Positions 37,831-46,383 of a stretch of 64,000 nucleotides of DNA are shown in pieces. How positions within the stretch are numbered: the stretch's first letter is position 1; each line of letters begins with the position of its first letter. The position numbers and the translations under genes were made by a program. The stretch covers positions 124,001-188,000 of the forward strand of contig CANNFM010000004.1 in the NCBI GenBank assembly GCA_947503835.1. The letters are read 5' to 3'. Source of the DNA: an uncultured Aquimarina sp. Its GTDB lineage: Bacteria; Bacteroidota; Bacteroidia; Flavobacteriales; Flavobacteriaceae. The notes beneath the pieces were generated by a model. That model had not been told where the DNA came from. It was given only the letters and a program-made list of their open reading frames with translations, and did no database searches.

Positions 37831-38470
37831 TTTGTGTATTAGAATTTTTGGACACCTCTTTGGGATCTTTAACTTCTATCTCCCTAACTTTTTCTTTTAA
37901 GGTTGCTTTATAATAAGCGGCTCGACTTAGGGGTTCGTATTCTTCGGTTTCTCCTAGTAAAACAAGATCGTCTTTTGATGATTTTCTATAGCTAAACTGT
38001 GCTAGATTACCAGTTCTTGTACACACTGCATGTACTTTGGTTACATATTCTGCAGTTGCCATTAATGCAGGCATTGGTCCAAATGGATTACCTTTAAAAT
38101 CCATATCTAATCCAGCTACAATCACGCGAATACCTTTGTTCGCCAGATCATTGCAAACAGATACAATCTCGTCATCAAAAAATTGAGCTTCATCAATTCC
38201 TACTACATCACAGGTATCTGCAAGGATTCTAATATTTGCTGCTGCCGGAACAGGAGTAGAACGAATTTCGTTAGCATCATGAGATACTACCATCTCATCA
38301 TCATATCTAATATCAATAGCCGGTTTAAATATTTCAACCTTTTGTTTTGCAAATTGTGCGCGCTTTAATCTGCGTATTAATTCTTCAGTTTTACCCGAAA
38401 ACATAGAACCACAGATTACCTCTATCCAACCAAATTGCTCTTTATGATTTACTGTATTTTCGAGAAACAT
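37823..38470 (-). CDS. tdk: Thymidine kinase
   Basis: Salvage phosphorylation of thymidine to dTMP. The 215-residue type II kinase has P-loop [18 protein letters not shown], the DEAQFF motif, and the lasso segment with QFSYRK. One Cys of the usual zinc site is visible (VCTRTGN); others are not obvious. First gene of the tdk-alr operon. Confidence 0.95.
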   Translation of the reverse strand: MFLENTVNHKEQFGWIEVICGSMFSGKTEELIRRLKRAQFAKQKVEIFKPAIDIRYDDEMVVSHDANEIRSTPVPAAANIRILADTCDVVGIDEAQFFDDEIVSVCNDLANKGIRVIVAGLDMDFKGNPFGPMPALMATAEYVTKVHAVCTRTGNLAQFSYRKSSKDDLVLLGETEEYEPLSRAAYYKATLKEKVREIEVKDPKEVSKNSNTQNE

Positions 38471-38574
38471 TTTGTATTTTTCAGAATAAATTAAAAGAAA
38501 TCCCTTATCCTCACATTAGGATGGGTAAATTTATTAAAAAACAAAAAGCAGTATTATAAACGAATAAGAAAGTT

Positions 38575-39294
38575 ATGAAGAAGAAATTAGAAGCCGAACT
38601 TTTAAGTATTGCTCATCGAATATTACAAGGTATAGATAAATCTACACTGGCTCAGTTGCAAGAAGAATCCAGGCAGCTTTATGAAAAGCTAACCATACTC
38701 AGTTTTTCAGAATCTCATTTTGCAGGACCACAACCCACCATAGGACAGGTAAGAACCGCTCTAGAAGATCAGGGATCAGATACGTTAGAAGAGGTAAGAC
38801 AAAAAATTAAAGAGATTGTTGAGCCCAAAACAACTATAGCTATTGAAGAAAAACCCGAAATTGAGAAACCAGCAGAACCAGTTATAAATAAAGAACAAAA
38901 AGAAGAGCATGTTCCCGATGTAGAAAATAAGCCAGAACTTATTATTGAAGGCATCAATGCCAGAGTTACCGAGGATCTTTTTGTTCCTGCTTCTTCAAAT
39001 CCGGAAATATTTGAAAAAATAGATGAAGACGAAAAACCTAAATCCCTTAATGACCAGTTGCGCAGAGATATCCATATTGGATTAAATGACAGATTAGCGT
39101 TTATAAAATATCTTTTTGAAGGGAGTGCCCCAGATTATAATCGAGTATTATCCCAACTCAGTACATTAAGAAGTAAAAATGAGGCACAGGAATTTATCTT
39201 AACTATGGTAAAACCCGATTATAATGATTGGGACGGTAAGCAAGAATATGAAGAGCGTTTTATGGATATCGTGAGCAGCAAATTTGAACACTAA
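38575..39294 (+). CDS. Conserved hypothetical cytosolic protein
   Basis: A 239-residue acidic protein without signal or membrane segments. Three parts are visible: an N-terminal helical domain (1-80), a low-complexity Glu/Lys/Pro linker (about 82-130), and a C-terminal helical domain (SLNDQLRRDIHIGLNDRLAFIKYLFEGS...YEERFMDIVSSKFEH). The last part looks conserved in flavobacteria from memory. Function unknown. Divergent from tdk. Confidence 0.78.
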   Translation: MKKKLEAELLSIAHRILQGIDKSTLAQLQEESRQLYEKLTILSFSESHFAGPQPTIGQVRTALEDQGSDTLEEVRQKIKEIVEPKTTIAIEEKPEIEKPAEPVINKEQKEEHVPDVENKPELIIEGINARVTEDLFVPASSNPEIFEKIDEDEKPKSLNDQLRRDIHIGLNDRLAFIKYLFEGSAPDYNRVLSQLSTLRSKNEAQEFILTMVKPDYNDWDGKQEYEERFMDIVSSKFEH

Positions 39295-39312
39295 ATATTA
39301 AAATTCAAGCAT

Positions 39313-39660
39313 ATGAAAATTATTTATTGGATTGCTACAGGATTATTAACACTGTTAATGTTATTCTCAGCCGGGATGTATCTTTTTAATCATGAAGAAA
39401 TTGTACAAACATTCACATCGTTCAATTATCCTGGTTATGTGGTGTATCCATTAGCAGTTTTAAAATTATCTGGGATTACGGTTATTTTATTAAACAAATG
39501 GAAGAAATTAAAAGAGTGGGCTTATGCAGGTTTTTTCTTTAATTTTGTCATGGCCTTTTTTGCACACCAACAAGCCGGTGATGGGGAATGGGGTGGAGCA
39601 TTAGCCGGATTAGTTTTTCTATTAACGTCATATTTTGTAGGTAAAAAAGTAAGGCCTTAA
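39313..39660 (+). CDS. DoxX-like family membrane protein
   Basis: A 115-residue protein of four predicted transmembrane helices (about 2-24, 46-62, 66-86, 92-108) with the DoxX-like pattern LFSAGMYLFNHEEI...LKLSGITVILLN. Function unknown. It starts 19 bases after the preceding hypothetical gene and probably shares its transcript. Confidence 0.8.
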   Translation: MKIIYWIATGLLTLLMLFSAGMYLFNHEEIVQTFTSFNYPGYVVYPLAVLKLSGITVILLNKWKKLKEWAYAGFFFNFVMAFFAHQQAGDGEWGGALAGLVFLLTSYFVGKKVRP

Positions 39661-39693
39661 TACTTTTATAAACCCTTATTATAATTTATTTTG

Positions 39694-39717
39694 CCGAAAG
39701 TTATGCTTTCGGTTTTT
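39694..39717 (+). terminator. Terminator-like hairpin directly before rsmI
   Basis: Perfect seven-base stem CCGAAAG / CTTTCGG, five-base loop, then TTTTT. It ends 11 bases before the rsmI start, leaving no room for a separate promoter after it. It is either the end of the upstream transcript or a conditional stop in the rsmI leader. Confidence 0.7.
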
Positions 39718-39727
39718 AATATGAAAT

Positions 39728-40402
39728 ATGTCTAAATTATACCTTGTTCCCACACCTATTGGCAATCTTGATGATATGACCTTTAGAGCAATTAAAGTTC
39801 TAAAAGAGGTTGATCTGATTCTAGCCGAAGACACTCGTACGAGCGGAAAATTATTGAAGCATTTTGAAATTACTACGTCCATGCAAAGTCATCACATGCA
39901 TAATGAGCATAAAATGGTTGATCGTATTGTTCAACGCATACAAAGTGGAGAAACGATCGCCTTAATAAGTGATGCAGGAACTCCTGCTATTAGTGATCCT
40001 GGTTTTTTACTTACCAGAGCCTGTGTTGAGCAAAATATACCTGTAGAATGCCTTCCTGGAGCCACGGCTTTTGTACCGGCCTTAGTCAATAGTGGATTGC
40101 CTAATGATAAGTTTGTTTTTGAAGGCTTTTTACCGGTGAAAAAAGGAAGACAAACCCGATTAAAGTTACTTGCCGAGGAATCAAGAACCATGATTTTTTA
40201 TGAATCTCCACATAAACTAGTAAAAACATTAGCGAGTTTTGTAGCGTATTTCGGAGCTGATCGCCAGGTCTCGGTATCAAGAGAATTAAGTAAACTCTAT
40301 GAAGAAACTATACGAGGAACAGCAGAAGAAGTTGTACAACATTTTGAAAATAAACCACCAAAAGGTGAGATCGTAATTGTCGTAGAAGGTAAAAAGAAAT
40401 AA
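39728..40402 (+). CDS. rsmI: 16S rRNA 2'-O-methyltransferase RsmI
   Basis: Methylates the ribose of C1402 in 16S rRNA using S-adenosylmethionine. The 224-residue tetrapyrrole-methylase fold is clear: LYLVPTPIGNLDDMTFRA, LAEDTRTSGKLL, ISDAGTPAISDPGF, GFLPVKKGRQ and IFYESPHKL. Its stop overlaps the start of the glycosylase-like gene by one base (TAATG). Confidence 0.95.
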   Translation: MSKLYLVPTPIGNLDDMTFRAIKVLKEVDLILAEDTRTSGKLLKHFEITTSMQSHHMHNEHKMVDRIVQRIQSGETIALISDAGTPAISDPGFLLTRACVEQNIPVECLPGATAFVPALVNSGLPNDKFVFEGFLPVKKGRQTRLKLLAEESRTMIFYESPHKLVKTLASFVAYFGADRQVSVSRELSKLYEETIRGTAEEVVQHFENKPPKGEIVIVVEGKKK

Positions 40403-40974
40403 TGCAAACATTACTCTCAGATATCAGAGCATGTGATGTGTGCAAAGAACACCTGCCATTAGGTCCAAGACCAGTAGTTTCTGCACATCCAAAAGCCAAA
40501 ATTATAATCATTGGGCAGGCTCCAGGCACAAAAGTTCATAACTCTGGGATTCCTTGGGATGATGCAAGTGGTAGACAACTAAGAAAATGGCTGGATATTA
40601 CTGATGATTTATTTTATGATGAAACGAAAATAGCGATAGTACCCATGGGGTTTTGTTACCCAGGAAAAGGAAAAAGTGGAGATCTCCCGCCACGACCAGA
40701 GTGCGCTCCTTTGTGGCACCAACCATTATTTGATCATATGCCATCACTCGAATTGATTATTTTAATAGGACAATATGCCCAAAAATACTATCTAAAGCAG
40801 AAAGCAAAAGCGACGTTAACAGAAACGGTTAAAACATATCACGAGTATCTTCCCAAATATTTACCATTACCACATCCTTCTCCTAGAAATCGTTTTTGGC
40901 TAACCAAAAATCCTTGGTTTGATATTGAGGTAGTACCGGTTCTTCAACAAAAAATGAGGGAGATTTTAGTGTAA
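40402..40974 (+). CDS. Uracil-DNA glycosylase superfamily protein
   Basis: A 190-residue protein with the family's first motif IIIGQAPGTKVHNSGIPWDD followed by ASGRQLRKWLDI, and the second motif LPHPSPRNRFWL. Two Cys near the N-terminus (ACDVC) are present, but the full four-Cys iron-sulfur set of family 4/5 glycosylases is not evident. Probably repairs deaminated or mismatched bases; activity is not proven. Translationally coupled to rsmI. Confidence 0.85.
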   Translation: MQTLLSDIRACDVCKEHLPLGPRPVVSAHPKAKIIIIGQAPGTKVHNSGIPWDDASGRQLRKWLDITDDLFYDETKIAIVPMGFCYPGKGKSGDLPPRPECAPLWHQPLFDHMPSLELIILIGQYAQKYYLKQKAKATLTETVKTYHEYLPKYLPLPHPSPRNRFWLTKNPWFDIEVVPVLQQKMREILV

Positions 40975-41074
40975 AATAATTTGCTCGTAAGAATGAGATA
41001 TCCCCGATGTTCAATAATAAATCACACCAAATACTGTTATTGAAACATTAAACAAGCGTATAAATTTAGATCAT

Positions 41075-41773
41075 TTGAAAAAGAAACCATTACTTGCCAT
41101 TATAGGAATTAGCCTTCTTGTTTTTTTACTATGGCAATTACCATATTTTGGAATTATTCAGTATCCGTTATTATTATTGGGTACCTGGTTTCATGAAATG
41201 GGCCATGGCCTCACAGCATTGCTTCTGGGAGGGAAATTTTATTATTTAGAGATTTATGATAATGGCGGTGGGGTTGCTTATTCTAATGTTTCTTTTAGTT
41301 ATCTAAATTACAATATTGCCAGAGCAATTACTTCTGCTGGCGGTTTACTAGGTCCTGCCATTTCTGGAGCCATACTCATTGCTTCTGCAAGAAATCGAAT
41401 CACTTCTAAAATCACATTATGGTTATTGCTTGTGATAATAGTAATATCATTATGCCTATGGATTCATGAATTATTAGCTTTAGTTATCTTAAGCGTGTTT
41501 GCAGCCATTTTATTTTTTATTGCTATTCTTAGGGTACGAAAACTCGAAGCGTTTACTCTTCTGTTTTTAGGAACTCAATGTGTACTAAGTACATATCTAC
41601 AAACAGGATATCTGTTTACCAAACAATTTGAAAGAGATGGCAGAATACAATACTCAGATACTCAAATGATAGCTGCCCATCTACCTGGCACCTATTGGAT
41701 GTGGGCGGTATTAATTCTTATTATTACCATTATTCTACTGTATAAAAGTTATAAGTATTACTTAAAAAAATAA
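41075..41773 (+). CDS. M50-type membrane metallopeptidase-like protein
   Basis: A 232-residue, roughly six-helix membrane protein starting with TTG (KKKPLLAIIGISLLVFLLW). The zinc-binding HExxH is present as WFHEMGHGLTALLLGG in a membrane segment, and AGGLLGPAISGAILI could supply the distal region. This matches the M50B-like group; whether it cleaves substrates in the membrane is unknown. Confidence 0.8.
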   Translation: MKKKPLLAIIGISLLVFLLWQLPYFGIIQYPLLLLGTWFHEMGHGLTALLLGGKFYYLEIYDNGGGVAYSNVSFSYLNYNIARAITSAGGLLGPAISGAILIASARNRITSKITLWLLLVIIVISLCLWIHELLALVILSVFAAILFFIAILRVRKLEAFTLLFLGTQCVLSTYLQTGYLFTKQFERDGRIQYSDTQMIAAHLPGTYWMWAVLILIITIILLYKSYKYYLKK

Positions 41774-41973
41774 CGATCACAATTTTTCAACCATAGTAAT
41801 GTCTCCACGCTCTTTAGATTAGTTTTCAGAAGGCAAGATTTAGCTCAAAATTGAGATATGTGGTAAATACGTGTTTGATAGAGGTTATTACCTGTTAATC
41901 GGGTCATTGTTAGTTATAAAAGTGTTTTTTGGTTACCTTTAATAGTCAATAATAAACCTTTAAATACACACAA

Positions 41974-42699
41974 ATGGGAAACACAACTACAAAAAAAAAG
42001 AAAAAAGTTACGGTAAGCGATTTTAATGACAACACAAAACGGTGGTGTAAAGAGGATGTGTTACAATTGGCACATCATTTTCATTGCTTTAATAAGAAGA
42101 CCGCACAGTACGATCGAGCGATTCGTTTCGAAATGGTAGATATAGTAGGATTTAATGATATAAGAAAAGAAATTGAAAGCATTAAGATTTACCTAGCCGT
42201 AGAAAAAAAAGATAAAAATAAGATTACTTTTTGCCCTTATTTGCAAGTTAATGATAGTGAAGATATGGTTTTTGAATTATCTCCTGTCTCTGAAGAAGAG
42301 CCCCGTTATGGAGATTCTCCTGTCCCTAAAATTTTTAAAGATATGGTCTGGAAAAATTGGTACGAGTCTGAGATGAATCAGATAGATGATCTTTTTCATT
42401 GTTGGGGTAAAAAATATGAGAGTGATCCAGAATCAATTGTACGGGTAGAATATTTTGAGTTTGATGATATCGCCAAAATTATCAAGAATTCAGAAAAAGA
42501 TATTGAAGCCATTACACTCTATCCAGGTATCGATATGAATAAATTTGGTATGAGAGATATGATTTCTTTTACTCCGGTATTAGGTATAAGACCATTACTG
42601 TCTGAAAACACGATACATCTAAAAGGAATATTAGAATCTAATAATGGTGAGACTTATGCAGAATATTCAAGTCCTTGTCCACCTACATGTGTCAAATAA
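41974..42699 (+). CDS. Hypothetical protein
   Basis: A 241-residue cytosolic protein with a Lys-rich start (TTTKKKKKV), several Trp/Cys-His rich spots (RWCKEDVLQLAHHFHCF, DLFHCWGKKYE) and two similar halves: each has an FDDI/FNDI segment followed by an IKIYLA- or ITLYPG-type strand, suggesting an internal duplication. It ends PCPPTCVK. I do not recognise the family. It is followed 19 bases later by a membrane protein gene, then the histidine kinase. Confidence 0.72.
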   Translation: MGNTTTKKKKKVTVSDFNDNTKRWCKEDVLQLAHHFHCFNKKTAQYDRAIRFEMVDIVGFNDIRKEIESIKIYLAVEKKDKNKITFCPYLQVNDSEDMVFELSPVSEEEPRYGDSPVPKIFKDMVWKNWYESEMNQIDDLFHCWGKKYESDPESIVRVEYFEFDDIAKIIKNSEKDIEAITLYPGIDMNKFGMRDMISFTPVLGIRPLLSENTIHLKGILESNNGETYAEYSSPCPPTCVK

Positions 42700-42718
42700 C
42701 ACATATTTTTAAATACAA

Positions 42719-43375
42719 ATGAGTAAAGAACTATTTTATAGCTTACGATTGATTTCCTCTTTTATAGTGATAATTCCACTAGTATTAGCTGTATTTAAAT
42801 TGAAGACATTAAACAAAGTACAGATAAAACTGCTATACCTACTTATAGCAGTTTTTATAGTAGAATTTGTTGCTAATATTTTTTGGTATCAAAAATTAAA
42901 TAATTTACCGTTGTATCATTTTTATGCTGTTATTGAATTTTTGTTGATTGTTAATATTTATAAGGCAGAATTATCAAAGACGTTTTCGAAGTATTTTTTT
43001 ATTTTTTTATGCATAGGTTTCACAGTCTTTGCAATTATAAACACCTTGTTTTTTCAAGATCTATACGCCTTCAATTCTAATGTAACTACTCTTTTGGGTT
43101 TACTTGTTATATTTTTTGCTTTAAGTTACTTCTATACCCTACTTAAAGAAGTAAAATATACGTCGCTAGAAACTAACCCGATGTTTTGGATCAATTCTGG
43201 ATTTTTGATTTATTTTTCTAGTAATTTAATCCTGTTTTTTATTAATAATAATCTGTTCAAAGGAAATAATGAAGCAAGTCATATGGTATGGGGGCTTCAT
43301 GCCATAGTAAACATTGTGCTAATTATTTTTTATATCGTTGCTATATGGGTGAATCCGAAGAAGCTATTACATTAA
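42719..43375 (+). CDS. Multi-pass membrane protein of unknown function
   Basis: A 218-residue protein with about seven hydrophobic helices and short loops, very Phe/Ile/Leu-rich. No family recognised. The 3' end overlaps the start of the histidine kinase gene by 31 bases, implying coupled expression; it may be the sensory or membrane partner of that kinase. Confidence 0.78.
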   Translation: MSKELFYSLRLISSFIVIIPLVLAVFKLKTLNKVQIKLLYLLIAVFIVEFVANIFWYQKLNNLPLYHFYAVIEFLLIVNIYKAELSKTFSKYFFIFLCIGFTVFAIINTLFFQDLYAFNSNVTTLLGLLVIFFALSYFYTLLKEVKYTSLETNPMFWINSGFLIYFSSNLILFFINNNLFKGNNEASHMVWGLHAIVNIVLIIFYIVAIWVNPKKLLH

Positions 43376-44124
43376 AGATTGTAATCATCGGTATGGTAGT
43401 TATTTTTCTACTATCCCTATCAGTGATTATATTCTTTATCATATACCAAAGAAGGTTACTGGCACAACAAAAGAAACATCAAAAAGTTGAATCTGATTAT
43501 CAAAAGGAACTCTTAAAAACATCAATTACGAGTCAAGAAGAGGAAAGAAACAGAATAGCAAAAGAACTACATGATGATGTGGGTGCCATGTTAACCACAA
43601 CTAAATTGTATTTTGGGCAAATAACACCCGAGATTCCTCCTGAAGAACTAAAAAGCATCACCGAAAAAATGAGTGCTTTTTTAGACGACATGATTCAAAA
43701 CGTACGAAGTATTTCGCAGGATTTAAGACCTGTAGTTCTAGAAAAATTGGGGTTGATAGAAGCTTTATATAGTTTGGCACAAACCATCAATGATTCTAGA
43801 AAAATAAAAGTTGAGTTTATAAATAATACCTCCAAAATAATAGCTAAATCAAAAGAACTTAACCTATATCGTATCATTCAGGAATTAATTACCAATACAT
43901 TAAAACATGCAGATGCATCAACGATAAAAATAGAACTAAAAAATAAAAATGATTCATTAATCATATTGTATGAAGATGACGGAAAAGGAATGGATCAAGA
44001 AAAACTACCATATCAAAAAGGAATTGGGCTAAAGAATATAGAAAGCAGATTATCGGTACTATCAGGAAATATATTCTTTTTGGAAAGAGCTTCAGGAATA
44101 AAAATTCAACTTGAAATTCCATAA
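43345..44124 (+). CDS. NarL-type sensor histidine kinase
   Basis: A 259-residue kinase with one N-terminal transmembrane helix (about 11-34) and no sensor domain. The HisKA_3 dimerisation helix carries His76 in RIAKELHDDVGAML; the ATPase domain has LYRIIQELITNTLKHA, EDDGKGMD and GIGLKNIESRLS. The start at 43345 (MGESEEAITLK) puts the membrane helix at the N-terminus. The partner regulator is the next gene. Confidence 0.9.
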   Translation: MGESEEAITLKIVIIGMVVIFLLSLSVIIFFIIYQRRLLAQQKKHQKVESDYQKELLKTSITSQEEERNRIAKELHDDVGAMLTTTKLYFGQITPEIPPEELKSITEKMSAFLDDMIQNVRSISQDLRPVVLEKLGLIEALYSLAQTINDSRKIKVEFINNTSKIIAKSKELNLYRIIQELITNTLKHADASTIKIELKNKNDSLIILYEDDGKGMDQEKLPYQKGIGLKNIESRLSVLSGNIFFLERASGIKIQLEIP

Positions 44125-44157
44125 AAAGGACTCTAAAAAACTAAAAACATATCAATT

Positions 44158-44811
44158 ATGGAAACTATAAAATTAGGATTAATTGATGATCATAATTTAT
44201 TTCGCGAAGGAATAAAATCACTACTTAATAAAATGCCGGATATTTCATTGGTTTTAGAAGCAATCAGTGGTAGAGATCTTTTAACAAAGCTTAATAGTGA
44301 AGTACCCGATGTCATCTTGTTGGATTTAGAGATGGAAGATATGAATGGGGTAGATACCACATTAAAATTGCAAGAAATGTATCCAGACCTCAAAATCATC
44401 ATTTTAACAATGCATAAAGAAGAAAGAATGATTTCTTATTTAATGGAAGTAGGAGCGAATGGTTATTTGTTAAAAGACACAAATCAAGTAGAATTAGAAG
44501 AGGCTATAAGATCGGTATACGAGAAAGGGTTTTATTTTAATCCTTTTGTTTCAGAAGCATTATTAAAAGGACTTAAACATAAGACTAGCAAACCTCCTAA
44601 AATAGGCAAAGATTACCACCTTACTGCTAGAGAATTAGAAGTTTTAGAGCTTATTACCCAAGAATTAACAACGGCAGAAATTGCAGAAAAACTCTTTTTA
44701 AGTGTAAGAACCATTGAAGGGCATAGAAAAAACTTAATGGGTAAATTGGAGGTAAAAAATACAGCAGGATTGATCATTAAAGCTGTGAAAGAAAAGATTA
44801 TTGCTGTTTGA
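44158..44811 (+). CDS. LuxR/NarL-family response regulator
   Basis: A 217-residue regulator: receiver domain with Asp11/Asp12 pocket and phospho-acceptor Asp56 (VILLDLEMEDMNG), Thr in IILTMHKEE, Lys in GYLLKDT; then a linker and a helix-turn-helix (about 152-207, LTARELEVLELITQEL, AEIAEKLFLSVRTIEGHRKN). Cognate to the kinase 33 bases upstream. Target genes unknown. Confidence 0.94.
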   Translation: METIKLGLIDDHNLFREGIKSLLNKMPDISLVLEAISGRDLLTKLNSEVPDVILLDLEMEDMNGVDTTLKLQEMYPDLKIIILTMHKEERMISYLMEVGANGYLLKDTNQVELEEAIRSVYEKGFYFNPFVSEALLKGLKHKTSKPPKIGKDYHLTARELEVLELITQELTTAEIAEKLFLSVRTIEGHRKNLMGKLEVKNTAGLIIKAVKEKIIAV

Positions 44812-44831
44812 AATGGTTAGATTTAGAAATA

Positions 44832-45568
44832 TTACTGTTGAAGAAAACGATATATTTCCATCATTTTCTCAGGTTCTTCCTTAGGCGAAATTGAATCAAC
44901 AATTTTGAGTTGGTTGTTCAAAATGTAAAACTTTGATGACCCTTCAGAATTACTGGCTTCTTCCTTAATGGCAAATGCAGCGTTAAGAGATTCAACATTA
45001 TCAAAATGTAGCATAATTTCATATTCAACACCGTCAATTTTATCAGAATATACAGTCATTCTAAGTTTTTCACCTTGGTACGAATGCTTATACGTTATGC
45101 CATTTTTGGTTTCTGTTTTTGTCAATGCTTTGCCACTATCAGAATATTCAATTTCATTCCCTATTATTTTTCCTTTAGTGTAAACAGAACTACTTATTAC
45201 TTTCCCTTCTTTGTCAAAACTTCTTTTCGCGCCATCAAGATAGCCGTTTTTATAACTTAGCTCTTTTGATAAATAACCATCAGGGCTATAAATCCGATGA
45301 ATACCATCTAAAAGACCACCTTTCAATATAAGCTCTTCAGAAACCTTGCCCTTATACATTACGTAGAAATGACCCGTCATGAAATTTCGGTTCTTATCTA
45401 CATATACAGATCTTTTATATTGATCAAATTCCTCGTGGTAATCATCATAAGTGATTTCAATTTGTTGCAATGCCTTGACTTCATTTACCATTTTTCCACC
45501 CTGTTACAACTGATTAAAAACAGTATTAAGAGAAGAAAAGTACCTATTCTAGAGAAATGTATAGTCAT
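44832..45568 (-). pseudogene. MORN/YwqK-like repeat lipoprotein with a frameshift after its signal peptide
   Basis: The large frame (44832-45491) encodes 219 residues with YwqK/MORN-type repeats (GGLLDGIHRIYSPDGYLSKEL, GYLDGAKRSFDKEGK) but has no export signal. In the next frame, 45485-45568 encodes MTIHFSRIGTFLLLILFLISC plus NRVEKW and a stop. That is a textbook lipoprotein signal with lipobox LISC (Cys21). One extra A in the GGAAAAATGG run at about 45489-45495 would join them as ...CNRVEKMVNEVKAL.... I read this as one lipoprotein gene broken by a one-base deletion in an A-run, by mutation, phase variation or base-calling error. Convergent with the response regulator. Confidence 0.72.
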
Positions 45569-45590
45569 ATATTTGATTGTAGTAGTTTAC

Positions 45591-45647
45591 AAAGACCTCA
45601 CAAATTGGTTGCTGAGTTTATCGAAGCACAAAATTTGTGAGGTCTTT
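45591..45647. terminator. Long perfect hairpin with a repeat in its loop
   Basis: Sixteen-base perfect stem AAAGACCTCACAAATT / AATTTGTGAGGTCTTT. The 25-base loop contains a diverged copy of the TGAGC-TGTCGAAG repeat. It lies 18 bases after the stop of the AhpD-like gene (minus strand) and just before the broken lipoprotein. T-runs are short on both sides, so termination is likely but not certain. Confidence 0.6.
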
Positions 45648-45664
45648 ATTTCTATTCTAAAAAA

Positions 45665-46255
45665 CTAAACGTGTTTTCCTTTTTCCCAACCATGTTTACC
45701 AAGGTATTGCTCTCCTGATTCTATGGCACCTTCTTCTACCATAGTACCCATAGAGTCATTCCATCGGTTAAGATATCCAAATAAAGAAATTACTCCTAAC
45801 ATTTCTACGATTTCACCTTCATTCCAATATTTATATAGCTCCTCTTTGATTTTATCATTTACAGCATTAGGAATTACCGATGCTGCAAGAGAAAAATCCA
45901 ATGCCGCTCGTTCTGCATCACTAAATGCAGAATGTGTTTTATACTCCCAGATGTTATCTAATTGTTCTTGTTCTGCACCATATCGTTCTGCAGCACGAAT
46001 GGCATGCGCCTGGCAATATCTACATCCTGTTGCATTACTACTTACCCATGCGATCATGCGTTTTAAAGCCGAGGTTACTCGACCTTCATTAGCCATAACT
46101 GCTTTATTGAGATTGATAAATGCTTTAGAAATAGCAGGTCTTCGTTGCATAGTAAGCACCGAATTAGGACAAAAACCTAAGGTTTCATTAAAGAATTCTG
46201 CTAATTCTCTGGTTTCTGGATCATGATCAGCAGACAATGGAGTAACTAATGGCAT
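45665..46255 (-). CDS. AhpD-like carboxymuconolactone decarboxylase-family protein
   Basis: A 196-residue all-helical protein with the redox motif CRYC in NATGCRYCQAHAIRAAERYG, the alkylhydroperoxidase-type active site with its following His. PNSVLTMQRRPAISKAF matches the peroxidase-related subgroup. It is likely a peroxide- or thiol-linked reductase; the partner is unknown. Single-gene unit on the minus strand. Confidence 0.88.
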   Translation of the reverse strand: MPLVTPLSADHDPETRELAEFFNETLGFCPNSVLTMQRRPAISKAFINLNKAVMANEGRVTSALKRMIAWVSSNATGCRYCQAHAIRAAERYGAEQEQLDNIWEYKTHSAFSDAERAALDFSLAASVIPNAVNDKIKEELYKYWNEGEIVEMLGVISLFGYLNRWNDSMGTMVEEGAIESGEQYLGKHGWEKGKHV

Positions 46256-46383
46256 GTGTATGTGTTTTTTTGAGTTTAAATGTAAAATTTTAGCAAAGCA
46301 AAATACAAAACTAATATCAAATCAAGAGTGGTCAAGATGTTTTTTGTACTTTGGATTTTTTAATATTGGAATACACCACACGA

